This document shows positions 11,109 to 21,400 of a stretch of 64,000 bases of DNA, one piece after another; the first letter of the stretch is position 1; every line of letters begins with the position of its first letter. This DNA is from Oegoconia quadripuncta (lineage: Eukaryota > Arthropoda > Insecta > Lepidoptera > Autostichidae). The notes beneath the pieces were generated by a model. The model searched no databases and had not been told where the DNA came from. It saw only the letters and a list, made by a program, of their open reading frames with translations. The stretch spans positions 2,527,501 to 2,591,500 of the forward strand of contig OX438754.1 in NCBI GenBank assembly GCA_949316235.1, in the 5' to 3' direction. A program made the position numbers and the translations under genes.

Positions 11109-11114
11109 AATAAA
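11109..11114 (+). terminator. AATAAA polyadenylation signal of the channel gene
   Basis: First AATAAA after the stop, 87 bases downstream, followed by T-rich sequence. Confidence 0.6.
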
Positions 11115-11203
11115 TGCATTTAATGTTTGTATTAATATGCTTTTTTTTTTTAACTTTTGGGGTCATTATTTAGAAGGTAAAAACGAAATACTAATACGAG
11201 GGC

Positions 11204-11630
11204 TGCCTTTTAAGTTGTGTTGTTTGAAATAAGTATAGACAATCTAATAGATTATTCCCATTCATTGTTTTTCAAAGAATTCTCCATGATATTTAATACA
11301 CGAACCAGTTTTTAAAACGTTTATTCCACTCCGAAGTGGGGGTAGTCAAAATGGCCGATTTGTATGCATCAACAGCTACTTAGGGTTGACCACGAAGCTT
11401 TGCTTAATTCTGGGGAACGTAAAAAAATCGTTAGGGCTCAAGTCAGGGCTGTAAGGTGATCTATAATTTTGATATTTTGGGTGCTCAAAAACATCTTTGT
11501 TTGGCGGGCGGTGTGCGATCTTGCATTGTCATGGTGCAGTATCATACGATGTCTTGAGTTGTTTTTCGAAACTTTGTAATGACTTATGGCAAACAAACAG
11601 TGGTATACCAGTCAGTGTTAACTGTCTTAC
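11204..11630 (-). pseudogene. Decayed mariner-type transposase fragment
   Basis: The minus strand reads HHDNARSHTAR and then YSPDLSPNDFFTFPRIKQ, the second and third catalytic Asp neighbourhoods of mariner transposases (D34D type). The frame shifts between them and stops follow. The low-coordinate end begins TACGAGGGCTGCC, possibly the terminal repeat next to a TA target. The 5' portion is missing. Confidence 0.75.
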
Positions 11631-11743
11631 GATCTTCTAGTACAATTAATTACTTATAATTATTATTAAAAATGATTAATAAGTATAACTGTGAAAGGTA
11701 TTCATAATTATTTCTGTGTAATGCCTCTCGAAAACCGTAAATG

Positions 11744-12028
11744 GTTTATTGCCTACGTGGCTCGTGGCTACACGTAAACAACATAGGGTTTACGAATCGG
11801 AGGTCGCGAGTTCGTTCTACAGTGGGCACATGTTTAGTACTGTGATTTTGGCATTGGCATTTTAAGAATGTCCGCCTGGCCATCTAAGTCTGCCACCAAA
11901 CAGCAATATTAATAGCATTCATTGTCAGATATAAAATAGCTAGTCCAAATAAGATGGGGTGTCATTTTCACTTAACATCAAGTGTGATTGAAGTCAAGTG
12001 CTAATCTGTTGTGCATAAAAAAAAAATC
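11744..12028 (+). mobile_element. SINE family A, full length
   Basis: Runs from a head (GTGGCTCGTGGCTACACGTAAACAACAT..., degenerate box B GAGTTCGTTCTAC) to the GTGCATAAAAAAAAAA tail. Confidence 0.8.
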
Positions 12029-12164
12029 GTGCTCGTGCCAGCACGAATGGTATCTTGAGCGTTTTAGCCCAGCGCTGGGACTCGCCGCTGTGGATGTCGC
12101 AGTAAAAGCTTTCTAGTTTTTGACCTACTAACACAACATCTAAATTAGTTAGATTATAAATATA

Positions 12165-12290
12165 ATATTAAATTATAAATGCGAAAGTTTGGATGTTTGT
12201 TTGTTGCTCAATCACGGCGAAACGGATGAACGGATTTGGATGAAATTTGGTACATAGGTAGAATAGCGGCGGAAAGCTAGTTTTATATAC
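12165..12290 (+). mobile_element. Helitron-like repeat, shortened copy
   Basis: Contains ATTATAAATGCGAAAGTTTG and ends GCGGAAAGCTAG. The middle is deleted relative to 47287-47497. Confidence 0.55.
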
Positions 12291-12309
12291 CTTATAATAT
12301 AAATAAATT

Positions 12310-12430
12310 TATAAAATATCTTTGTACGTATTCACAGCGCCATCTAATTTCACACTAAGCAAGTATGTATTACAAGCTTGTGTTATGGATACCGGATAAT
12401 TGATAAACAACACAAATACTTTATCAAATT
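12310..12430 (-). mobile_element. SINE family B, 3' part only
   Basis: Shares the AGCGCCATCTA / AGCTTGTGTTATGGATACC body of family B; the tRNA-like head is absent. Confidence 0.65.
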
Positions 12431-12870
12431 TAATTTTTTTTAAATACATTTAGAATTTACTCATCCCTAAAATTTAAATTTTGTATTTCGAATTATATGT
12501 CTGTATTTAAGACATTATTTTCAACAACTATATCAAATTTCAAGGCGATCTTTTCTATTTACATAATAATAGGATCTCGTTTTGTCATTTTTGGCACAGA
12601 AAACGTTATTAGTATTTTTTTTGTCCATTATCAATGATGACTTGTGTTACCTTGCAGTGACCTCGTATATACACATTATCACTTTCTCGTAACACAATTT
12701 TGATTCCATTACCCATTTCATATGCATATCCAGGTGATTATCACGCATGATCTGCGTATAAGTAACATTATCAAATATTCATATCAATCCTCGTCCACTA
12801 CGAAGTATAAATTGCAGATGCACTACATCTACATTCTGATATAGAGGTGCTATATCAGAATGTAAATTAC

Positions 12871-13195
12871 CGCCTCCGTGGCTCAATGTAAACAACATTG
12901 GGTTTACGATTCGAAGGTCGCGAGTTCGATCCCCAGCGGGGTACATGTTTAAGTATTCGGTTTGGTTGGTGGTAGGACATTTTAAATGTCCGCCTGGCTA
13001 GCTACCACCATCTTATCTAAATCTGCCGCCAGGCAGCAATGTTAATAGCATTGTTGTGTTCCGATTGTCAGAGATAAAATAGCCAGTCCCCCAAATGTGT
13101 TGGGGTTTCCGGGTCAGTACGCTTCCACCTTCGACCTCATCTTCACTTAACATCAGGTGTGATTGAGGTCAAGTACGAACTGGATGCAGAGTTGG
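12871..13195 (+). mobile_element. SINE family A, full length
   Basis: Clean copy with box A-like GTGGCTCAATG, box B GAGTTCGATCCCC and the complete body through GGTGTGATTGAGGTCAAG. Confidence 0.85.
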
Positions 13196-13396
13196 TTAGA
13201 AAGTATCCCAAAAGTTAAAAAAAAGAAGAAATAATGAATTAGATTGAGTATGGGCGGGTTGTTATCCTCGCTAGTAGTTTCTGTTGTCCTGGTACTTTTT
13301 AAGAAAAAGACTAGTCCTACAAATAGCACTGTGATCGTGTCTAGTGTACAGGTGCACAGTAACAAACATAACTTGCACTGGGATAGTAATAAATTA

Positions 13397-13635
13397 TACG
13401 ACCCATTGGTGTAGTGGACAGTGACCCTGTCAGCGAAACCAGCTGTTGCGGGTTCGAATACCGCGGCGGATAAATGTTTGTGTGATGAATACGAACATTT
13501 ATTCCCGAGTCTTGGATGTTTATATAAATATTTATGTATGTTTATCCGTTATCTAGTATCCATAGCACAAGCTTTCTTAGTTTGGGACTAGATGATTGGT
13601 GTAAGTGTCCGAAATATTTATTATTATTTATTAAT
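13397..13635 (+). mobile_element. SINE family C, full length
   Basis: Opens CGACCCATTGGTGTAGTGGA with box B GGTTCGAATACC and ends GTGTCCGAAATATTTATTA. Confidence 0.85.
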
Positions 13636-13637
13636 AT

Positions 13638-13935
13638 TGCGTTTGGCAGAGCCTTAGATAAGATGGTGGTATCTAGCCAGGCGGAAATTTTAAAAAGCCC
13701 TACCACCCCAAGCCGAGTACTAAACATGTACCACACGGGGGATCGAACCCGCGATCTCCGATTCGTAAACCCTATGTTGTTTGAGCCACGGAAGCGGTAA
13801 CTTACAGTTATGTTATAATATAACCAGAGACGGTAATGTTAGTTTGTCATTTTGAACAAGCAAAGGGCATTAAGTCCATGCAGTCAGGTCTTATTTTCCT
13901 AACTTTTTTTAGACAAAAATTATCAATCGAAGGTC
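13638..13935 (+). repeat. Direct duplicate of 23984-24302
   Basis: Contains a 5'-truncated minus-strand SINE A (13638-13800) and about 130 bp of unrelated flank. The same combination recurs in the same orientation 10.35 kb away within the C2orf69 gene. Confidence 0.75.
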
Positions 13936-13949
13936 AAAGCTAAGTTTTT

Positions 13950-14075
13950 TATTCCCGAGTCATGTATGTTTATATAAAAATTTATGTATGTTTATCCGTT
14001 ATCTAACACAAGATTTGCTTAGTTTGGGATTAGATGATTGGTGTAAGTGTCTGAAATATTTATAATATTTAATAA
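13950..14075 (+). mobile_element. SINE family C, 3' part
   Basis: TATTCCCGAGTCATGTATG through GTGTAAGTGTCTGAAATATTTA; head missing. Confidence 0.7.
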
Positions 14076-14184
14076 ATGGGATATTAAAGCGACTGCAATG
14101 CGGCGTAGTGCGAAATAGTGTAGTAATCTATACACCTCGTATTAGTGACGTCACTTGTTGTCAATATCAAAATATGGGAATAAT

Positions 14185-14339
14185 GGTGTCGATTCGGATG
14201 TACAGTAATGTACACCAACTAAACTAAAACCAGTTTTAGAGTAGTACTATCTCTTTCTCCCTAGAACAGTACGATGCGACAGCGCCATTCCAAAACTTGT
14301 TTCTGTTTAGTTTGATTGGTGTACATCCGAATCGACACC
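14185..14339. mobile_element. Short inverted-repeat element, family E
   Basis: Ends GGTGTCGATTCGGATGTAC and its complement; the outer ATAAT/ATTAT also pairs, giving a nearly palindromic 155-bp unit. Confidence 0.8.
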
Positions 14340-14439
14340 ATTATCGTTAACTTTGAATTTCGTCTGAATATTTAAACGAGGATCAAAGACTGAGACTCCA
14401 ATCAAATATGCAATGCATTTTATTTGACTTAGAAAGAAA

Positions 14440-14760
14440 GAAAGAAAAATTTATTTAAACCCATCTCATGACACAAACAATCAGGTACAAATATTACACA
14501 GTCGAGACACATGCAAACAATAACATTGTGTTTGCCATCTAATTGTCGATGTCGCAAGGTGGAGTCAAAAAGGTCTCCAACTCAGCATGGGTTGTAGCCG
14601 TTCACTACAACGCTGGTTTTCAGTGGAGCCTCCAAATGACGCACGGACACTGGTCAACAAATCTAAATACAAATAACAATTACAATTAATAGGAGTAATC
14701 AGCAAGATGCGATGAGAGGATACATACGTGTATACATCTCTTTCTCTCAATATAAAACTT
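14440..14760. repeat. Degenerate relative of the 21284-22112 palindromic element
   Basis: Shares the GCTGGTTTTCAGTGGAGC / CAAATGACGCACGGACACT block with the arm of the larger element and with a short piece near 35645-35690. Confidence 0.4.
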
Positions 14761-14807
14761 ATAGAATTGTATTAGTAGATTAAGTTAATTTTTGTAAATT
14801 GTAATTA

Positions 14808-14938
14808 AATAAATAAATATCTTTGCACATACACACAGCGCCATCTAGTTTCACACTAAGCAACTAGGCTTGTATTATAGATACCAGATGGTTGATAAAC
14901 TACACAAATACATTTTTTTTTGTAAATAAATACATATA
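14808..14938 (-). mobile_element. SINE family B, 3' part
   Basis: Shows CACAGCGCCATCTAGTTTCAC and ACCAGATGGTTGATAAACTAC, without the tRNA-like head. Confidence 0.7.
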
Positions 14939-15197
14939 ATAAATGAATTGCTAAAATGTTGTCATATTGTATGCCTTTACGGCGGAACATAGCGCTCTAA
15001 GGATTTTGTAAGACCAAGTGATTCACAATAAAATGTGCTTTGACTTTGATTTTTGACCAATTCCGTTTCCTTCTTTGGTCCTCAGTATAAATTTGAAGAA
15101 AGCTCTTGCATACATTTATTAATATGGCGTACATTCGATAGACATTGGCATGTCTATCTCTTTCACGCTTATATGAGTGTGCAAAAATGACATACCT

Positions 15198-15407
15198 ATG
15201 GATGTCTATCGTACAATTGTGTTGAATGCCGTCAGCGATGGTGCGGGCGTGGTGATCGGTCGCGCCATGCTGCCGCTGCGCGTGCGGCGCGTGGCGGGGC
15301 ACGAGGGCCGCCTCAACGACGCGCTGTTCCAACCCGCCGCACGCCCGCCGCCGCCTCCGGCCGCGCGACAGCCGCACACGCTCGTCTACTTCGGCGGGGA
15401 CGTGCAG
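15198..15407 (+). CDS. C2orf69: C2orf69 exon 1
   Basis: Very GC-rich. Encodes a basic, alanine-rich N-terminus with a proline run (ARPPPPPAAR) and ends LVYFGGDVQ before a GTCTGG donor. A basic N-terminus would suit mitochondrial import. The start codon is uncertain. Confidence 0.75.
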
Positions 15408-18400
15408 GTCTGGATATTTTTTTTTTAATATAAATATCCATGGACCTATACATACATACGTCTTAAAGAAAGGCCAAGTCAAGAGTACCCTAAACCGACG
15501 AGCATGTATGAACAACCTTATGAGAGTGAAGGAAGCAGAAGAGGTGTGTCAGGATCGTAGCAAGTGGAAGTCTGTGGTCTCTGCCTACCCCAACGGGAAA
15601 CAGGCGTGACGTTATGTATGTATGTATGTATGTATATACATACAGCGCCATCTAGTTCCACATTAAGCAACTAGGCTTGTGTTCTGGATACCAGATGGTT
15701 GATACACTACACAGATACATTTTTTTTGTAAATAATTATATAAATTAAAAACATCCATAACTCGGGTACACATGTCCGTATTCATCATACAAACATATGC
15801 CCCTAGCGGGATTCGAACCCGCGACTTTTTGGTATAGCAGCAGAGTTTCTAACCACTACTAGTAACTTATTAGTAATCTGTGCCACTACACCAAACAGGC
15901 CGTCATTAAATAATGGAAATGCAATTGGCAATACAACCGACTTCAGTTGCTTATTCCATCTTTCTATGCTTGTTTTTGTCTATATGGCAAACATTTATCT
16001 AACTAATATTATAAATGGGTAATAATGTTGTTCAATCACAGCGAAACGGATGGACGGATTTGGATGAAATTTGGTATATAGGTAGAACATACTCTGGATT
16101 AAGACATAGAATATTTTTTATCCAGATAAAGTCAGTAGTTCCCGAGGCAAAGCCGCGGGCGGAAAGCTGGTTTAATATATCTATCAGTAGTTATACTGGC
16201 TCCACTGGCTTTTTTCTTTGTTTATCTTGTTCTATCATACAATAAACATGAAAAAACCAACCGAATTGATAACTTCCTCCTTCTTGAAATCGGTTAAAAA
16301 GATTTATTTCGTAGGATAAAATTATCACTTCAAAACGTCACATTTAACTTAATATTATTGACATTACACTGATTCACAAAGTAGACTCCCAAGAGAAGAA
16401 CGAGCAAGAAACTCGAGGATTGCTCTTTTTAAATAAGTTTTGGGTTACAATTTATGTTATAATGTATAATTAGACTGAATATCACCAAGCCGTCTATGTC
16501 CATGCTTGCTTATCATCCAGATAGAAATTTTATTATAGCCTTTTGCCACCGGCCCTAATATTAATTCTAGTAAGGTAAAAATTAGACATTTTAAAGCATA
16601 TTATGAATCTCCCATTAAAATAAATGCTTGAAGATTAAAGTATATTCAATTGTTCTGCAAACAGGACTACCCAGAAGTGATGCAGGCTCACCGCGACAAC
16701 AGGAACTACGTCAAATGGAATCTGGAGAATACAGCGCGCATGCTCGGCCACAGTTTCCCGACCAAACACATACTGGTTGTGAGACCTGCCAGGTGGGGGT
16801 ACAAGAGTAATCTGCTTAGCCAAAATTAAAAACAGAAAAACATTTGTTACATTTTCGTTTCAAACATTTTCATATTCGTATGCCAGTGAAAGCCCTCCAC
16901 AACTAGCTCCCGCTCAGCAGCTTAGGTTGAAGGGAGTGACTGAATACCAGCGCTACTCGAGATTATGTTCTCAATTGAGCAAATGCTGAGTCACGATATT
17001 AGTATTGTTTAGTATAAAATCTCGCCTGGCGCTGTCGGCACGATTATGTAAACCCGTGAACCCACCACTAATCAATTTATTCACTTCAATAGGTACATGT
17101 GTACTTTTCTCACGGATTCCAGGACAATCCGATAGATGGCGCATATCTAAATGTATATATACAGGCGCGTGGCCAGTTTTTCGCTCTCTTACAATCGTTA
17201 CAACATCCAATAATAAACCCTCGATCACCATTGCTTTGTAAACTTACAGCATGTATATAAATATAGTATTATAATAACAATAGCTTACTGTAATGCCAGT
17301 AAACAGTTTCCACCTACAGATTTTACAAAATTATGAGCTTCTAATGGGAATGAGAAAATTAAGAACTATTTTATTATGACAATGTTGTTTTGCTATACTG
17401 TCAGGGCAAAGACTCCATGTAATCAGCTATCATCAGCTTCCGAACACCCTTAGCTAGACTAATTCAGATCCGACTTATGGACTTTATCTATGGATTTATG
17501 GTACAGGGTTTGTAACTTCTACACCAAATCGTCATAGCATACTGCCTAATTAAGATTATATGTATTAGAGAATTTCGGATGGTAAACCATAAATAGGCAT
17601 CTTGCTACACGTAAAAACAGCATTGTATGAATAACTCCGCCGACTGTACCTAACCGTAAGATAGAACCGAAAGAAAGAATAGACCAATTCTAATTAAACT
17701 TTCTATGTAAAGCAGGATACATACGATATAGATCTAAAAACTTAGAAGAAAAGATTTTTAAAGAGCATTATTGCGTTTTTTCTGTTACTATGGAAAACTA
17801 AATATCGCTATGTTCTCTACTAACTTTTCAAAATTCAAAAATTTTAAATTATTTATTTTCAGTAAAATATCAGTTTTAATAAATGAGTTCTTAAGGTCTC
17901 CTTGTAAGTATAGCAATACCTGTATCAGAAGACCTCACGCTTTCATAGCTATGTTATATTATTTTACTAAATAAAACAGACAGTGTAAATTTAGTAAGAA
18001 ACTTAACAATAATAATAAAAAGGAATACTTGAGTGAGAAATTGTGAGAGTTTAATTAACTTTTAAGATCTAAGTACGTGCTTTATGCGTATAAAGTTTCA
18101 TTAGAATCGGTTTTTTCGTTTCGAAACATTTGGACTTAAAAGTTTGTTTAGAATACTGTGTGGGAGGAAGCCATCCACATCTATTCATATAACTTTACGG
18201 TACGCTTGAAATGCATTGTTATAACGGTTAAGTTTGGTTGGTTACAATGTTTCATACATTTGAAACACTTATAGGAATTCTCAATACAGCTGTATATGTA
18301 TACAACGATTTCCAGGATAGAGTACAAGAGCTTCAGTTGCTACGACAACTTCGTGCCCAGTAACAATACGGGAGTACCTGACCACACTCCCACTCACAGC

Positions 18401-21400
18401 GCTCTGCATCATCTTGAGCGGTGAGTCCACGCTAAAGTACACGTATATACCTACGTAAGTCGAAGGACCACTGACAAAAAGACTGGCCTAGGAGGGCTCA
18501 ATTTGTCTTCGTTTGTCCCCTTCTCACAATTTCCTTGGAAAAAATTGCTTTAACCTTTGTAGGAAGAGTACATAAGGAATGAATGGTTGCTAGTCATAAA
18601 GGCCAAGTTTCGCGTGTGTAAGTGTCTATCAGAGCGACGACACTAGGGCCTGTACTATTTGCAGTAACAAAATTGACACAGTTGTCCATAACCTTTTGTT
18701 TGTATTTTTGACCGCCTCTATGTAAACAACAGGGTTTACGAAGCGGAGGACGCGGGTTCGATCTCCAGCGGGGTATATGTTTAGTACTCGGTTTGGTTGG
18801 TGGAAGGGCATTTTTAAATGTCCGCCTGGGTACCACCATCTTATCTAAATCTGCCGCCAAACAGCAATGTTAATAGTATTGTTGCGTTTCCGTTGTCAGA
18901 GATAAGATAGCCAGTCCCCCAAATAAGATAGGGTGTTTGGGTCAGTACGCTTTCACCTTCGGCCTCATCTTCACTTAACATCAGGTGTGATTGAGGTCAA
19001 GTGCAAACTGTTGTGCATAAAAAAATATCTTCAGGTTACTCCAAGGAGTGAGCAACAGACTGAAGACGATGCCCACTGCGGAACTGCTGGAGGCAGTCTC
19101 CTCTGTCTCCCTGCCTGAGGAAATTGATATAGAAGAGTTACACGTATGTCCATCACGTTAATTTTGTGTATTTACATTGGTTTTGACTGAATTGGAGGCC
19201 TACGGGATGGCTTGGCACTCACTGTCAGCTTGTTTGACTCAAACTCTGGATATACCCGCGTGGCGGATTCATATCATCCCAATCCCAACTAATATTATTA
19301 ATGTGAAAGTTTGTATGTGTGTGTGTGTGTGTATGTATGTATGTTTGTCACCGCTTCACACCACGCCTGGTCAGATTTGGTTGGTAGACAGATTAGGTCT
19401 TGGATTAACATAAATATTGGCTACTTTTTATCCCGGTAAAGTGACTGGTTCCTTTAGGATAGGTATTATTAGTGCGAATGCTTTTGCGTCACAGAGTGAC
19501 GCATTTGGTAGTGAAACGAAGTCACGGGTCACAGCTAGTGTCCGTATAAAAGTGCCCGTTATGTGGCGCAGTTGTATTCGCTATTCGTTTTCGATTAATG
19601 AAGTTAAGCAATGTCTGACACGGTCAGTATTTGGATGGGTGAACTCTAGTGGCATTTTAATACGAGTGTTTTCTTGCTTCCGAGGGCACGTTAAATAGTT
19701 CCGGTTGTTTTTAATTGAAGGCAGTCGTTAAGATGGCTTAATCCGTCCAGTGGCGCCTTCATTAGATACATTTTTCTTTAAATACGCTCTGATCTGCCTT
19801 TGAAAAGCTTATAAATAATACCTAAATAGCTTTCATTACGGTTATTTTCCAGAATTTAAATTTACTGATGTAAAAGTACACAATTTTTTTGTTTTATTCT
19901 GTATTTAAAAATAATCTTAATTTATCGAATGAGGGCGTCACTAGACAGAATAAATCCTCTTAAGCCAAGTCGGTGGCTGTTGGCTACAAGTCTGACACAA
20001 ATCTACCAATTCACACTGGGTATGTGTGGTTTATGACCCGTACCCTTTACCAGTGAGAGGAGGCTGTGCCCCAACAATGGGGACATGTAACAATGTAACA
20101 TGATAAGGATGATTGTGGGAATTCCAACTTCCTGAGCGGAAGGCTAGTGCGGGTTCGTGGGTTGATGATATAAAGGCGGACGGAGGTTCCTCCCCTCTGG
20201 AACTCCGCCTGCAGACCTGATGATGAAGCGCTGACTCTGATGAGTATTCTTGTAGGCCGCGGTTGAATAGGTATCCGTAGTTTAAATAAAATGTAGAACT
20301 GATGGATTGTTTCTGACACTCGTTTACTGATATAAACTTATGCTATCTGGCTAAGACAAAGAAAACTTATTACAATTAAAATGCATCCGACTAATAAAAA
20401 CATATCTCCGGCTTCTTGCCGGTGCGCGTGTAGGAGCGCAAGGGTAAAAGGGCTCGACCGCCTCGTCAGTAAGAAGGAAGTCAAACTGAGTGAAGTGTGG
20501 CATGAGAGTCGTTGACAAAAGGTAGTGCCACACACACAATATAAAAATCTAGTTACCAACATGACTGAATTGAGGTATTGCCATAGATAAAGTAAACTGT
20601 GCACCTTTTAGTGTACAATGATCTTCAGTAAAAAGATTTAGGCGGCTTCATGTGGAAAGGCACATTCTTGCAGAACGCATCGATCCACATTGCGGGCAAG
20701 TCGAACGGCTCAGCTAAAGCTGAGGCAGTCGGGCAGACCAGCAGCATAGGGAGCGCGCCGTCAGAGCACAAGCCGTAAGTAGGTTTATGTTCCAATGGAT
20801 GTTGTGATATTATTTTATATACGCTTTTTCGGCTTTGGCCGTTAGTAGTTAAGTTGTTACTTGGCTTTTCACGCTTATTAAGTTTAAGTACAGGAAGATT
20901 AAATCTGTTCTGACTCGCATGAATGATCGGCCCTCGAAGGGACAACATCTGAATGACTGTCAAATTAAACCAGCTTGACAGCGACTGGCTTCCCTTGAGG
21001 CAGGTGACCCCCCAAATCCCCAGCCCGCATTGGGCCAGAGTGGTGGACTATGGCCCATACTCTCCCTCATATTTGAGGGAAGGTCCATATCCCTGCCGTG
21101 GGATGTTTACGGGCTAATGAGGATCAAGAACTATTTAAGTATCAAAATCTTTTGTCGGTTTTGTTGGATTATTCATCATAAAATGTATCCTATGACACTG
21201 GTGGATTAAGACGAATCAAACGGCACCATGCACTTCAAAATCGGACAAGCCGTTTAGGCTACTCGCTCCCGATACTCACGTACTTGAAAAAATAAATACA
21301 AATTATAAATAAAATACGCACAATGTTGTCACATGCACAAATGGGTTTATCACTCAGCTTATGCTGCGACGCATCACACCGCTGGTTTTTAGTGCTCCCA

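Noticed and set aside
14997..15515. Long minus-strand open frame of 172 codons
   Set aside because: It is the antisense of GC-rich exon 1 of the C2orf69 gene plus flank; no domain, and the plus strand explains it.
19570..19645. Functional 5S rRNA gene
   Set aside because: Many substitutions, poor match in the first half and a long repeat body instead of a T-run.
20625..20963. Minus-strand open frame of 112 codons
   Set aside because: Overlaps the inferred C2orf69 exon 5 on the other strand and has no recognisable domain.
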